From the NCBI RefSeq assembly GCF_001660815.1, contig NZ_LYMI01000034.1, positions 62,001 through 126,000 of the forward strand: 64,000 nucleotides of DNA, written 5' to 3'. This document shows, piece by piece, positions 36,313-47,404 of the stretch. The stretch comes from Xanthomonas nasturtii. Its GTDB lineage: Bacteria; Pseudomonadota; Gammaproteobacteria; Xanthomonadales; Xanthomonadaceae. A model generated the notes under the pieces. The model saw nothing but the letters and a program-made list of their open reading frames with translations. It was not told the DNA's origin and made no database searches. Each line of letters starts with the position of its first letter. The first letter of the stretch is position 1. Made by a program: the position numbers and the translations under genes.

Positions 36313-36942
36313 TCAGCGCTCCCAATCGAATAACACCGGGAGCCAGGCCATCACATCGGTTTCGGTTACCGCCAGCACCAACGCACTGACATTCAGCACG
36401 ACCGTGATCCAGAACGTCATTTGAAACGCAGCCTTGCTGCATTTGTGGCGGAAGATTTCCTGTGCCAGCAACGCACCCGGCCAGCCACCGAGCAGACCCA
36501 AAAGATGCAGGCGGGCTTCCGGTGTGCGCCGTTGATCGCGTTGCGCGGCCGACTTGTCCATCGCATAGATCAGCAGCGTGACCAGGCTGGCCGCCGCGTA
36601 CCAGAGCGGCACGATAACCGGTACCACGTGCAGTACAGTGGCGGCCGCCAACGCCAGCATCGACAACGCAGCCAGCGTTTTGCGCGGCAACCCGCTGCGA
36701 CGCTGCTCGGTTCTGGCGGCCGTGGTGCGGTCTGCCCACCGCACTTGGGTTGCGTTCAGACGTTTTTGTGCATCGCGCTCGGTCGCGTAAGTGATGATCT
36801 CGCCTTCGCGCGGGCGCCGTGCCTGCTGCGCAAACGCGCTGATGTGCACGAACGCGCGGTCGCCGCCGCCATTGGGCGTGACGAAGCCAAAGCCCTTGTG
36901 ATCATTCCAGTCGCTGAGACGTCCCTGATAGCGCATTCGCAT
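36313..36942 (-). CDS. Cold-shock domain/DUF1294 membrane protein
   Basis: The product is 209 aa. Residues 3-65 form a cold-shock OB fold with RNP1 KGFGFV and RNP2 FVHIS; after a basic linker (about 66-90) come hydrophobic segments and a DUF1294 domain (YAMDKSAAQRDQRRTPE, LLGLLGGWPGALLAQ, HKCSKAAFQ). The combination suggests a membrane-tethered nucleic-acid-binding protein of unknown role. Met1 (36942) or Met3 (36936) may start it. It is monocistronic between convergent cydC and the MetX-type gene. Confidence 0.88.
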   Translation of the reverse strand: MRMRYQGRLSDWNDHKGFGFVTPNGGGDRAFVHISAFAQQARRPREGEIITYATERDAQKRLNATQVRWADRTTAARTEQRRSGLPRKTLAALSMLALAAATVLHVVPVIVPLWYAAASLVTLLIYAMDKSAAQRDQRRTPEARLHLLGLLGGWPGALLAQEIFRHKCSKAAFQMTFWITVVLNVSALVLAVTETDVMAWLPVLFDWER

Positions 36943-37082
36943 TCTTCTGGTAAATGGTGCGGGTAGTTGATGTGGCTACACGTGCAGATGGTCGATGGCA
37001 GCAGCTCGCAAGCCGGCTGTGAGTATCGGCATAGTTCGGTGAAACTCGCCGATATCAGCAACGCAAGTCACACCGAACGCGC

Positions 37083-38285
37083 TCAACAGCCCTGCAGAAA
37101 ATGACGCACCGCCGGGCCAAAGCGAGCGAAGTCGACCAGGAACGCATCGTGGCCTTGTGGCGAATCCAGGCCGATGAAGTGTGCATCCGCGCCGCCGGCA
37201 CGCAGGCCGTCGGCGATCTGTTCCTGCTGCTGCACCGGGAACAGGATGTCGGTATTGGCACCGATGGCCAGCGCACGCGCGATGCGGATCTGCGCCAGAC
37301 CGGCGAGTACGGTGGCCTCGGTCGAGACACCGGCCTCCGGTTTGACGGCGGCGGGCAGGGCGGCTGTCTGGGTGCTGTCGCTGCTGCCGTGGCGAGTCGA
37401 ACCGTGGTCGACATATTCGGCCAGATCGAACCAGTCCATCGAGCGGCTCAGATACAGATAGCAGTTGGGGTCGAAGAAGCGCACGAACCGGCGCGCATGG
37501 CCTTCCAGATAGCTTTCCACCTGGAATTCCAGCCCGAACGGGTCGTCGACGGCCTGCTCGGAATCCAGCCGCACGCGGCCGAAGCGGCCGTCCCATTCCA
37601 ACGCCGAACGATAGGTGATCACGCCGAGCTTGCGCGCCATGCGCATGCCCGATTCCGGGTAGTGCGCGTCGTCGTACTGGCCGCTGTTCCAGTGCGGATC
37701 CAGCCGGATCGCCTCGCGCTGCAGCGAGCGGATCGCGATGGAAAACGGCAATGCCTGCGCACTGCCGGAGATATTGATATGGCTGCGCGCGAGACCCGGG
37801 TGCCGCAGCAGCAACGCCAACGCGGTCATGCCGCCCATCGAATTACCGATCAGGCAGGCCAGTTGCGCGATGCCCAACGCGCGCACCACGTCCGCGGCGG
37901 CATCGGCTACATCTTCGATCGACAATTCCGGGAAGCTCAGGCGATACGGCGCGCCGGTGGCAGGGTCGATCGATGCCGGGCCGGTCGAACCCTTGCAACT
38001 GCCCAGTGAATTGACGCAGACCACGAACCAGCGCGTGGTATCGATCGGCTTGCCCGGCCCCACCATCGCGTCCCACCAACCCGGCTCGGGATTGGCCTGG
38101 TTGGCAGCAGCGTGCGCGTTCGGCGACAGGCCGGTGACGATCAGCACCGCGTTGCTGCAATCTGCGGCGAGCGTGCCCCATGTCTCGTACGCCACGCGTG
38201 CCTGATGCAGCACGCCACCGCGTTTCATCCGAAACGGCGAAGGCAGTGCGTGGTAGAGCGTGCCGGGAGGAATGAATTCAGTCAT
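37083..38285 (-). CDS. metX: MetX-family acyltransferase (homoserine acetyl- or serine succinyl-transferase)
   Basis: The product is 400 aa, an alpha/beta hydrolase-fold acyltransferase. The catalytic triad is S149 in IGNSMGGMT, an Asp in GANTDILFP and a His in PQGHDAFLV. NSLGSCKGSTGPASIDP is the conserved oxyanion/substrate loop. The family makes O-acetylhomoserine for methionine synthesis, but xanthomonad relatives have been reassigned to serine O-succinyltransferase for cysteine synthesis, and the sequence alone does not settle which applies. No met or cys genes adjoin it. The start at 38285 gives the usual N-terminus. Confidence 0.88.
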   Translation of the reverse strand: MTEFIPPGTLYHALPSPFRMKRGGVLHQARVAYETWGTLAADCSNAVLIVTGLSPNAHAAANQANPEPGWWDAMVGPGKPIDTTRWFVVCVNSLGSCKGSTGPASIDPATGAPYRLSFPELSIEDVADAAADVVRALGIAQLACLIGNSMGGMTALALLLRHPGLARSHINISGSAQALPFSIAIRSLQREAIRLDPHWNSGQYDDAHYPESGMRMARKLGVITYRSALEWDGRFGRVRLDSEQAVDDPFGLEFQVESYLEGHARRFVRFFDPNCYLYLSRSMDWFDLAEYVDHGSTRHGSSDSTQTAALPAAVKPEAGVSTEATVLAGLAQIRIARALAIGANTDILFPVQQQEQIADGLRAGGADAHFIGLDSPQGHDAFLVDFARFGPAVRHFLQGC

Positions 38286-38380
38286 GTTGCAATTCTATCT
38301 GCCATGGCCGGCGCCGGGTGCAGGAGGGGAGTGGGAAGCTGGGGGGAATCGGGAATCGATTTGAGCCCTTGTGTTGTGTG

Positions 38381-38424
38381 ATGTTCTCTTCAAAGCCTTG
38401 GAGATGTTCTCTTCAAACCCTTGG
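38381..38424. repeat. Direct repeat pair (GATGTTCTCTTCAAA)
   Basis: GATGTTCTCTTCAAA followed by CCTTGGA occurs twice in a row (about 23-base period), with only one base different between copies. No function is evident. Confidence 0.8.
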
Positions 38425-38467
38425 ATTGCGGCTTGGTTGCAGGGCCGTTGCCCGCCCACCATCGCAG

Positions 38468-38730
38468 GACACGCCGTGAATCCGTCCCTGGAGGCTCTGG
38501 CGCGGCATCCATGCCGCTCAAGGTCCCGCGACGGTGAGCGGGCAAGGGCCAGTCACGATGGTCGTTGCGCAGAGCTTTCAATAAAACCGCCAGCCAACTG
38601 TCTGGTGCGTTGATTCGTTCTTCAATAAACCACCAGCCAACTGTCTGGTGCGGTGCCCTTGCCGCTTGCGGGACCGTTGGCGGCATGGATGCCGCCAACG
38701 AGCCACCATGGACGGGTTAACGGCGTGTCC
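38468..38730. repeat. Opposed dispersed-repeat copies with internal direct repeat
   Basis: A motif around 38468-38535 (ACACGCCGTGAATCCGTCC ... CGGCATCCATGCCGC) recurs in inverse orientation around 38670-38730 (GGCGGCATGGATGCCGCC ... ATGGACGGGTTAACGGCG). Between them TTCAATAAA and CAGCCAACTGTCTGGTGCG occur twice, at about 38577-38652. This resembles an intergenic repeat family scattered through Xanthomonas genomes. Confidence 0.65.
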
Positions 38731-38811
38731 CGCGAGCGGTGAGGGCACCGCGCACGCGAGATGACTAAGCCTTTGACTCTAGCCAACGCGCCAAGAAACG
38801 TTGGTGAGCCA

Positions 38812-39834
38812 TCAGCGACCGATCACCAGCTCTACCGGCGCGCCCGCTGGCAGTTCAACCACTGCCGGCATGCTCTCGACGTCATCCGCCTGGCGCATTG
38901 CGTTGCCACTGCGTGACAGCCGGGCCAGCACCTGCACCTTGTCCAGCGACGACAGCGTGCGGGTCGGCATCGGGCTGTCGCCATCGTCCAGGGTGATGGT
39001 CAATGGCAGCTCGCTGAGCGTGTGTTTTTCCACCGCGACCGGCATCGGTGTGTGGGCCGCGCGCGCAATCACGAAGACACTCGTATCGCCGGGTAACCCC
39101 GCGCGCTTGGCGAATTCGGCGTCCAACGTCACGCGCACCTGGATGCGTTTGGCGCTGGCGGCATTTGCTGCATCGGCGGCAGAGGCTACCGGTGCCTGGA
39201 TCGGCGCAAGCTTGGCTTCCTGTCGCGCGGCGTTGATCTGTTCGAGCAGGCCGGGGCGGGTATCGGAGTCGACCACGCTCAGCAGCGGCTCCCAGGTTGC
39301 GCTGGCCTGCGCCGGTTGACCGGCCTGGCGTTGCACCACCCCCAGGAACCAGCGTGCGCGTTGATGGTCCGGCTGCACCACCAGCGCATGTTCGAGCAGG
39401 CGCATGGCCTGCGGATCGGGGCGGCCGCTATCGTCGGCGAGCATGCGCGCCTGTGCCGCGGCGACCAGCACGTCCGGCTCGTCAGGGCGCAAGGCAACCG
39501 CGCGTGCGAAGGCATCGCGTGCCTCGGCGAATTTCTGCTGGCTGGACAGTGAGCGCCCCAGCAACACCCAGCCTTCGGCCTGCTCGGGATTGCTTGCCAG
39601 TGCGGCGCGCAGTTGCACGATGGCTTCATCCAGCGAGCGTGGCGTGGCAGGGCGATTGGTTGGCTGCTCGACCGCGCCCGGCGTGCCGACCAACCAGTAC
39701 AACGCTGCGCTTGCAGCCAGCAGCAGCACCGCCACGCTTGCGGCCAGCCCGCGTGCCTCGCGCCACAGCGGGCGCAACACCACCCCGAAGGCAAGCAGCG
39801 CAACCACGATCAGCGCGATGACAAAGCCGGCCAT
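38812..39834 (-). CDS. ccmI: Cytochrome c maturation protein CcmI
   Basis: The product is 340 aa. Two N-terminal membrane helices (FVIALIVVALLAFGVVL and VAVLLLAASAALYW) are followed by TPR repeats (about 75-190) and a C-terminal periplasmic beta-rich domain. It is the apocytochrome c chaperone of the System I heme-lyase complex. The ATG at 39834 overlaps the ccmH stop (TGATG) and is preferred to a GTG two codons upstream. Last gene of the ccm operon. Confidence 0.92.
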   Translation of the reverse strand: MAGFVIALIVVALLAFGVVLRPLWREARGLAASVAVLLLAASAALYWLVGTPGAVEQPTNRPATPRSLDEAIVQLRAALASNPEQAEGWVLLGRSLSSQQKFAEARDAFARAVALRPDEPDVLVAAAQARMLADDSGRPDPQAMRLLEHALVVQPDHQRARWFLGVVQRQAGQPAQASATWEPLLSVVDSDTRPGLLEQINAARQEAKLAPIQAPVASAADAANAASAKRIQVRVTLDAEFAKRAGLPGDTSVFVIARAAHTPMPVAVEKHTLSELPLTITLDDGDSPMPTRTLSSLDKVQVLARLSRSGNAMRQADDVESMPAVVELPAGAPVELVIGR

Positions 39835-40268
39835 CACCACTCCTGCTCATCGGCCGGCAATGCGGGCGCAGCCACGCTGCGTCTGCGCACCACCAGCACC
39901 ACCGCGCCTGCGCCCAGCAGCAATACCAGCAGCGGGCCGAACCACAATAGCCAGGTACGCGATTCCACGCGCGGGCGGTAGAGCACGAATTCGCCGTAGC
40001 GCGCGACCAGGAACTGACGGATCTGCGCATCGCTGCGGCCTTCGTGCATCAGTGCCAGCACTTCGCGACGCAGGTCCTGGGCGATCTGCGCGTTGGAATC
40101 GGCCAGCGACTGGTTCTGGCACTGCACGCAACGTAGCTCGGCAGTGAGCGCGTGGAAACGCGCCTCTTCGTCGGCCGATGCATAGCGCAGCGGCGCCGGG
40201 TCGCCAGCCGGCTGGGCCAATGCCAGCCAGGGCAACAACAGCAGCAATAGCAGCCAGGCGCGCGTCAT
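39834..40268 (-). CDS. ccmH: Cytochrome c maturation protein CcmH
   Basis: The product is 144 aa: signal peptide, the redox motif LRCVQC (C47, C50), and one C-terminal membrane helix (LLWFGPLLVLLLGAGAVVLVV). It reduces apocytochrome c cysteines for heme attachment. It is the short CcmH type, with the TPR part encoded separately as ccmI. The ATG at 40268 overlaps the ccmG stop as ATGA; a longer frame reaching 40625 is a shadow through ccmG. Confidence 0.94.
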   Translation of the reverse strand: MTRAWLLLLLLLPWLALAQPAGDPAPLRYASADEEARFHALTAELRCVQCQNQSLADSNAQIAQDLRREVLALMHEGRSDAQIRQFLVARYGEFVLYRPRVESRTWLLWFGPLLVLLLGAGAVVLVVRRRSVAAPALPADEQEW

Positions 40269-40867
40269 TGCTTGGCGTGCAGGTCCGGTGCGGCGGTGGG
40301 CGAGCGTTCGATCTTGCTCAACGCCGGGATCAGCTGGGTATCGATGATGGATTGGGTGAGCATGCCGCTGTACTTCCAGCGCACCACGCCGCGCCCGTCC
40401 ACCAGAAAGGTTTCCGGCGCCGCCGCAATACCGAAGTCGATTGCGGTACGCCCATCCTTGTCGGCCACCACCAGCAGATACGGATTGCCGAGTTGTTCCA
40501 GCCAGCGCAGCGCATCGGCGCGCTCGTCCTTCCAGTTGTAGCCGATCACGCGCACGCGCTTGGTCAGCGCGAAGCGGCTTAGTACCGGGTGCTCTTCGCG
40601 GCAGGCCGGGCACCAGCTGCCCCACACATTGATGATGTACGGCGCACCGCGCAGTTCGCGCGCATGCACCACGATGTTGGGGTCGTGCAGCAGCGGCAGC
40701 GCGAACTCCGGCGCCGGCTTGCCGATCAGTGCCGAGGGCAGGGCATCGCGATCGTCGTGACCGGAGCGCACCACCGCATAGACCAGCAGCGCTGCCAGGG
40801 CGAGCAGCAGCACGATGGCGCCCACGAGAACCGCAGTGGGCAGGCGGGGCGAACGTGACTCAACCAT
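40265..40867 (-). CDS. ccmG: Thiol:disulfide interchange protein CcmG/DsbE
   Basis: The product is 200 aa: an N-terminal membrane anchor and a periplasmic thioredoxin-like domain with WCPAC (C86, C89) and the GVAAAPETFLVD-like cis-Pro region (IAAAPETFLVD). It passes reducing power to CcmH/apocytochrome c. It overlaps ccmF by 8 bases and ccmH by 4. Confidence 0.95.
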   Translation of the reverse strand: MVESRSPRLPTAVLVGAIVLLLALAALLVYAVVRSGHDDRDALPSALIGKPAPEFALPLLHDPNIVVHARELRGAPYIINVWGSWCPACREEHPVLSRFALTKRVRVIGYNWKDERADALRWLEQLGNPYLLVVADKDGRTAIDFGIAAAPETFLVDGRGVVRWKYSGMLTQSIIDTQLIPALSKIERSPTAAPDLHAKQ

Positions 40868-42797
40868 CTTGGATCTCCGGAGAACGACGAAAACGCCGGT
40901 CGGCCGCAGTCACCAGGCCACCGAGCGCCATCAGCAGCGCCCCCAGCCAGATCCAGCGGACGAACGGTTTGAGGTGCACGCGCACCGCCCAGGCCTGATT
41001 GCCCAGCGGTTCGCCAAGGGCGACATACAGGTCGCCGAACGGGCCGGGGCGGATCGCCGCCTCGGTGAGTGTCTGTCCGCCGCTGGCGTAGCGGCGTTTT
41101 TCCGCATGCAGCACGCCCACTGGCGCATCGTCCTTGAACACCTGCAGGTTGGCACGGTCGGAAACGTAATTGGGCCCGCGGAGTTCTTCGACGGTATCGA
41201 AGTGCAGCGCGTAGCGGCCGATCTGCACCTGCTGCCCGGGCGCCAACGCAACTTCGCGCTGCAGGCTCAGTGCCTCCACCAGCAAGGCACCAGACAGGAA
41301 TACCGCAACGCCCAGATGCGCCAGCACCATGCCCAGCATTTCGGCGGTGAGCTTGCGCCCCTTGGCCGCGCGCCGCGTCCACAAGAATCGCACGGTGCCA
41401 AGCAGCACCCAGGCTGCACCGGCAACACCGAACGCGGCTTTCCATTGCCCCTGCGGCGCGACGAACCAGGCCAGCACGCCCGCTGCCAGCGCCAGAGCTG
41501 CCCACGGCGCCAGCAGCGCCAACGGCCGCGAGACCTGTTCGCGCTGCCAGCGGGTGAGCGGGCCGAACGGCAGCAGTGCCACCAGCGGCGCCATCAACAC
41601 CACGAACAAGGTGCCGAAGTAGGGCGGGCCAACCGACAACTTGCCCAGCCCCAACGCATCGGCCAGCAGCGGATACAACGTGCCCAGCAGCACCATTGCG
41701 CAGGCACAGGTGAGCAACAGGTTGTTCAACAGCAACAAGGTTTCGCGCGAGCTGCCGGCAAACGCGCGGCGCGGGTCGTCATTGAGCGACAGGCGCGGCG
41801 CGCGCAGCGCATACAGCAGCAACGAGCCGCCGACCACCGCCAGCAGAAACACCAGGATGAACAGCCCGCGCGCCGGGTCGGCGGCGAACGAATGCACGCT
41901 GGTCAGCACGCCCGAGCGCACCAGGAAGGTACCCAGCAACGACAGCGCGAAAGCGGCGATGGCCAGCAGCAAGGTCCAGCTGGCGAAGCTGCCGCGCTTT
42001 TCGGTCACCGCCTGCGAATGCAGCAATGCGGTACCCACCAGCCACGGCATGAAACTGGCGTTTTCCACCGGGTCCCAGAACCACCAGCCACCCCAGCCCA
42101 GCTCGTAATACGCCCACCAGCTACCGAGCGCGATCCCGACGGTGAGCATCGACCAGGCGATATTGGTCCATGGCCGCGTCCAACGCAGCCAGCGTGCGTC
42201 CATGCGGCCTTCCAGCAGCGCCGCGATGGCGAATGCGAACGGCACCGCAAAGCCGACGTAGCCGCAATACAGCATCGGCGGGTGGATGATCAGCCCCGGG
42301 TCCTGCAGCAGCGGATTGAGGTCGCCACCTTCCAGCGGCACCGGAAACAGCCGCGCAAACGGATTGGAGGTAAACAGCAGAAACGCCAGGAAACCAATGC
42401 TCACCAGCGCCATCACCCCGAGCACGCGCGCGATGACATGCGCGGGCAGCTGCCGCGACCAGATCGCCACCGCGCCGCTCCACAACGCCAGCACCAGCGT
42501 CCACAGCAGCAGCGAGCCTTCGTGCGCGCCCCACACCGCCGAGTAGCGATACATCACCGGCAGCAGGCTGTTGGAATTCTCGGCGACATAGCGCACCGAA
42601 AAATCCTGCACCAGGAACGCATGCGTCAACACCGCGAAGGCCGCGGCGATCAACGCCAGCTGCACCAATGCCGCCGGTCGCGCCACCGCCATCCAGCTGC
42701 TGCGCCCGCGCTGTGCACCGGCCAACGGCACCACGGCTTGCACCAGTGCCACCAGCAAGGCGAGCACCAGCAGGAAAGTACCGAGCTCAGGAAGCAT
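40860..42797 (-). CDS. ccmF: Heme lyase subunit CcmF
   Basis: The product is 645 aa with about 15 membrane segments. The heme-handling WWD motif WGGWWFWDPVENASFMPW is complete, with flanking periplasmic histidines such as VLTSVHSF and WGAHEGSLLLW. CcmF with CcmH and CcmI attaches heme to apocytochrome c. It lies 282 bases after ccmE, a gap filled with repeats, so it may use its own promoter or rely on readthrough. Confidence 0.96.
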   Translation of the reverse strand: MLPELGTFLLVLALLVALVQAVVPLAGAQRGRSSWMAVARPAALVQLALIAAAFAVLTHAFLVQDFSVRYVAENSNSLLPVMYRYSAVWGAHEGSLLLWTLVLALWSGAVAIWSRQLPAHVIARVLGVMALVSIGFLAFLLFTSNPFARLFPVPLEGGDLNPLLQDPGLIIHPPMLYCGYVGFAVPFAFAIAALLEGRMDARWLRWTRPWTNIAWSMLTVGIALGSWWAYYELGWGGWWFWDPVENASFMPWLVGTALLHSQAVTEKRGSFASWTLLLAIAAFALSLLGTFLVRSGVLTSVHSFAADPARGLFILVFLLAVVGGSLLLYALRAPRLSLNDDPRRAFAGSSRETLLLLNNLLLTCACAMVLLGTLYPLLADALGLGKLSVGPPYFGTLFVVLMAPLVALLPFGPLTRWQREQVSRPLALLAPWAALALAAGVLAWFVAPQGQWKAAFGVAGAAWVLLGTVRFLWTRRAAKGRKLTAEMLGMVLAHLGVAVFLSGALLVEALSLQREVALAPGQQVQIGRYALHFDTVEELRGPNYVSDRANLQVFKDDAPVGVLHAEKRRYASGGQTLTEAAIRPGPFGDLYVALGEPLGNQAWAVRVHLKPFVRWIWLGALLMALGGLVTAADRRFRRSPEIQDG

Positions 42798-42809
42798 GGG
42801 AGAAAAGCG

Positions 42810-43070
42810 AGAGCCGGGACTGGGGACCGGGGACCGGGGAACCGGGAGGAGCAGGGCTTCCGGCGCGGTTGAGACGCATGCGAGGAGCTACGGCCGTCAG
42901 GTCTCTGTCGGCGCTAAAGCACTTTTGCCGGGTCCCGGTTCCCCGGTCCCCGGTCCCGACATCCGCCAAGCCGGGATTTCCGCGACGCACGCGCAAGAAC
43001 ACGTCTGCGTGGCCGGGATCGCGCTTTTCCCGGTTCCCCGTTTCCGGTTCCCCGGTCCCGACATCCATGG
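42810..43070. repeat. GGGACCGGGGACCGGGGAAC-type inverted repeats between ccmE and ccmF
   Basis: A block of GACTGGGGACCGGGGACCGG at about 42818 is faced by complementary blocks (GGTCCCGGTTCCCCGGTCCC and a near copy) at about 42930-42965 and 43030-43065. It is a short dispersed repeat found between genes in xanthomonads, and it interrupts the otherwise overlapping ccm operon. Confidence 0.75.
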
Positions 43071-43079
43071 TGTTGCCAC

Positions 43080-43701
<622 letters not shown>

Positions 43702-43705
<4 letters not shown>

Positions 43706-44451
43706 GCCGCGCCCTCGGCATCGCGCACGATCCAGGCCTTGCCGGCCTCGCGGCGCAGGTTGTCGGCGCGCGCGCGCGTCAACAGCGAACCGGCAAACCA
43801 GAACTTGGTGCCGATCACCATCAGCCACAGCGGCAGCAGCATGCTCGCATCGATGGTCGAGGGGCCGAGCAGGCGGATGCTCTGGCCCTGATGCAGCGAA
43901 TTCCACCACACCACCGAATAACGGATCACCGGCAGCAACGCCACCCCGACGATCGCCAGCAGCGCTGCCGCGCGTGCAGCCTGGCGGCGGTCGTCGATGG
44001 CGTGGTACAGGCCGATCACGCCCAGATACAAAAACAGCAGAATCAACTCAGTGGTCAGGCGCGGGTCCCAATCCCACCAGGCGCCCCACATCGGCTTGCC
44101 CCAGATACTGCCGGTCAGCAGCGTGATCACGGTAAACGCCGCGCCGATCGGCGCGCACGCCATGGCCAAAATCTCGCACACCTTGATGCGCCAGATCAGC
44201 GCGATTGCTGCATACAGCGCCATCAGCCCGAACACGAACAGGCTCATCCACGCACTAGGCACATGGATATAGAGAATGCGAAAGCTGTCGCCCTGCTGGT
44301 AATCCGCCGGCACCGCGAACAAGGCCTGCCAGATGCCCACGCCCAGCAGCAACGCGGCCAACGCGTAGCACCAGGGCGCCCAGCGCGCAGTAAAACGGTC
44401 GAAGATCGGGGGCGATGCGAGTTGGTGGAACCAGCGGACGACGACGTTCAT
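43702..44451 (-). CDS. ccmC: Heme exporter/handling protein CcmC
   Basis: The product is 249 aa with six membrane segments and the WWD motif GKPMWGAWWDWDPRLT, flanked by histidines in YIHVPSAW and NSLHQGQSI. It loads heme onto CcmE. It starts 94 bases after ccmB and overlaps ccmD. Confidence 0.96.
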
Positions 44452-44545
44452 GCAATGGCAGTAGCCTTTGGAGTGGCATTGGCTCTCGAAACAGCAACAA
44501 CACGTTGTGCGGGGCGTGCTATCGACAATGCATCGACTGCAGCAC

Positions 44546-45237
44546 TCAGCTCAACGAAATGCGGATCGCGGCCGCCGCAGCCAGCGGTGCCAGGACCACG
44601 CCGATCACCAGTCCGGCGCCCAACAACAACAACGCACCCACCGCATCCTGCCCTTGTCCGCTTGCCGCCACGCTGCCTGCACCGAACACCAGCACCGGCA
44701 CATACAGCGGTAACGCCAGCAACGCCACGAGAATACCAGAGCGTTTCATCGTCACCGTCAGCGCCGCAACCACGGCGCCGAGCAGGCTCAAAAGCGGTGT
44801 ACCCAGCGCCAACGATGCCAGCAGCACCGGCAGTTGGTCATGCGGCAGGTGCAGCAATTCGCCCAGCAGCGGCGTCACTGCAATCAGCGGCAACGCACTG
44901 GTGGCCCAATGCAGCAGCACGCGCACCGCGATCAACCAGGCCAGCGGCACTGGCGCCAGCAACCATTGCTCCATCGAGCCGTCTTCCACATCGCTGCGGA
45001 ACAGCGCATCCAGCGACAGCAGCCCGGCCAGCAGCACCGACAACCACAGCACTGCGGGCGCGGCCTGCGCCAGCAGGTCCGGCCGCCCGCCCAGGCCCAG
45101 CGCAAACAGCACCACGATCAGCAGCGCGAACAGGGCCGGCTGCAGCGCATCGCTGCGGCGGCGCCACAGCAGTTGCAGGTCGCGACCAAGCAACGCGCGT
45201 GCCGCCTGCCACAGCGAGGGTTGCGGCGAATGCGTGC

Positions 45238-45241
<4 letters not shown>
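44546..45241 (-). CDS. ccmB: Heme exporter permease CcmB
   Basis: The product is 231 aa with six membrane segments. [22 protein letters not shown] is the family signature between segments 2 and 3. It pairs with CcmA as the ABC part of the heme-release complex. It overlaps ccmA as ATGA. Full length, no disruption. Confidence 0.95.
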
Positions 45242-45882
<641 letters not shown>

Positions 45883-46108
45883 CGGTGCAGCGGGCTCCCG
45901 TCGCAGGACGGCATGGGGAAGGACCGGGGCGAGGGCGCACCAGACCGGGCGCGCATTGTAGCGACGATGGTGGCACGCCGGGGACGTAGAAGGCAGCGTC
46001 GCAGGCGCCGCGATGGGTCGGGGAACGCTGTTTCGCAGCGTCCGGGCGCACCCGCCTGGCGGCTTTGCGTACACTCGCGGTCCCCCGTTTCTTGCCCGGA
46101 CAGGCGCC

Positions 46109-47257
46109 ATGCTCCCCACGACCAAGCTGCCCAAGGTGGGCACCACCATCTTTACCGTCATGTCGCAGCTGGCGGCTGAGCACGGGGCGGTCAATCTGGG
46201 CCAGGGCTTTCCCGATTTTGCGGTGCCGCAGCGTCTGGTCGAAGAACTCGAACGCGCCATGCGCGCCGGCCACAACCAGTACCCGCCGATGACCGGCGTG
46301 GCGGCGCTGCGCCAGGCCATCGCCGGCAAGGCGCAGCGTTGCTACGGCGCGCAGGTCGATGCCGACACCGAGATCACCGTCACCAGCGGTGCCACCGAGG
46401 CGATCTTCAACGCCATCCACGCGGTGGTGCGGGCCGGCGAAGAGGTCATCGTGCTGGACCCGGCCTACGACTGCTACGAACCGGCGATCGATCTGGCCGG
46501 CGCGCGTGCGGTGCACGTCGCGCTGCACCCGCAGACCTTCGCGGTCGACTGGGATGCGCTACGCGCCGCGATCACGCCGAAGACGCGCCTGTTGATGATC
46601 AACTCGCCGCACAACCCCTCCGGCGCGATGCTCTCGGCCGACGACATGCAAACGCTGACCGAGCTGCTGCGCGGCACCGAGATCTTTCTGCTGTCGGACG
46701 AGGTGTACGAGCACATCGTATTCGACGGCCGTCGTCATGAATCGGTGCTGCGCTGGCCGGAATTGCGCGAGCGCGCGTTCGTGATTTCCAGTTTCGGCAA
46801 GACCTATCACTGCACTGGCTGGAAGATCGGCTACGCCATCGCACCGCCGGCGCTCACGGCCGAATTCCGCAAGGTGCACCAGTACAACACCTTCACCAGT
46901 TTCGGCCCGGCCCAGCACGCGTTTGCCGCGATGATCCGCGACGAACCCGAACACGACGAGCAACTGGGCGCCTTCTATCAGGCCAAGCGCGACCGTTTCC
47001 GCGAGCAACTGCTGACCACGCGGCTGAGGCCGCTGCCGGTGCCCGGTGGCTACTTCCAGCTGGTGGACTATTCGGCCATCAGCGATCTGCCCGATACCGA
47101 ATTCGTGACGTGGTTGACGGTGGAGAAGGGCGTGGCCGCGATTCCGCTGTCGCCGTTCTACGAGACCGCGCCGGAAGGACAGCGACTGGCAAGGCTGTGC
47201 TTCGCCAAGAACGATGCAACGTTGGACGCCGCAATCGAGCGTTTGCAGAAGCTCTGA
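46109..47257 (+). CDS. PLP aminotransferase (methionine/glutamine transaminase type)
   Basis: The product is 382 aa, a fold-type I PLP enzyme. It has [32 protein letters not shown], the DEVYEH aspartate region and the PLP lysine in [16 protein letters not shown]. It resembles E. coli YbdL and KAT/glutamine transaminase K, which amidate 2-oxo acids using glutamine, for example in methionine salvage. The omega-amidase gene downstream, which would clear the 2-oxoglutaramate made, supports that role. The start at 46109 gives the family N-terminus. Confidence 0.88.
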   Translation: MLPTTKLPKVGTTIFTVMSQLAAEHGAVNLGQGFPDFAVPQRLVEELERAMRAGHNQYPPMTGVAALRQAIAGKAQRCYGAQVDADTEITVTSGATEAIFNAIHAVVRAGEEVIVLDPAYDCYEPAIDLAGARAVHVALHPQTFAVDWDALRAAITPKTRLLMINSPHNPSGAMLSADDMQTLTELLRGTEIFLLSDEVYEHIVFDGRRHESVLRWPELRERAFVISSFGKTYHCTGWKIGYAIAPPALTAEFRKVHQYNTFTSFGPAQHAFAAMIRDEPEHDEQLGAFYQAKRDRFREQLLTTRLRPLPVPGGYFQLVDYSAISDLPDTEFVTWLTVEKGVAAIPLSPFYETAPEGQRLARLCFAKNDATLDAAIERLQKL

Positions 47258-47263
47258 CGAGCT

Positions 47264-47398
47264 GGGATTCGGGAGTCGGGACTGGGGGTTGGCAACGGCT
47301 GTGCGCCGCTTGTCGCTCCGAATCCATACGAAACCGATAGCACCAAGCCGCCCGACGCCCGCTGTTTCGAATCCCCAATCCCGACTCCCAAATCCCCG
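47264..47398. repeat. GGGATTCGGGAGTCGGGACT-type inverted repeats
   Basis: A block GGGATTCGGGAGTCGGGACT at 47264 is faced by CGAATCCCCAATCCCGACTC at 47368, so the 135 bases between the aminotransferase and amidase genes can fold back. A shorter related block, CCAAATCTCCAATCCCCAAT-like, lies at about 48263-48292 before the glutaminyl cyclase 3' end. It is a common xanthomonad intergenic repeat. Confidence 0.75.
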
Positions 47399-47404
47399 CC
47401 TCCT

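Larger units (their letters stand above)
38286..38811. other. Repeat-rich intergenic region, no gene
   Basis: This 526-base stretch between the MetX-type gene and ccmI has no supported gene. It contains two short direct repeats and two opposed copies of a dispersed motif, listed separately. The promoter of the MetX-type gene should lie at its left end. Confidence 0.7.
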
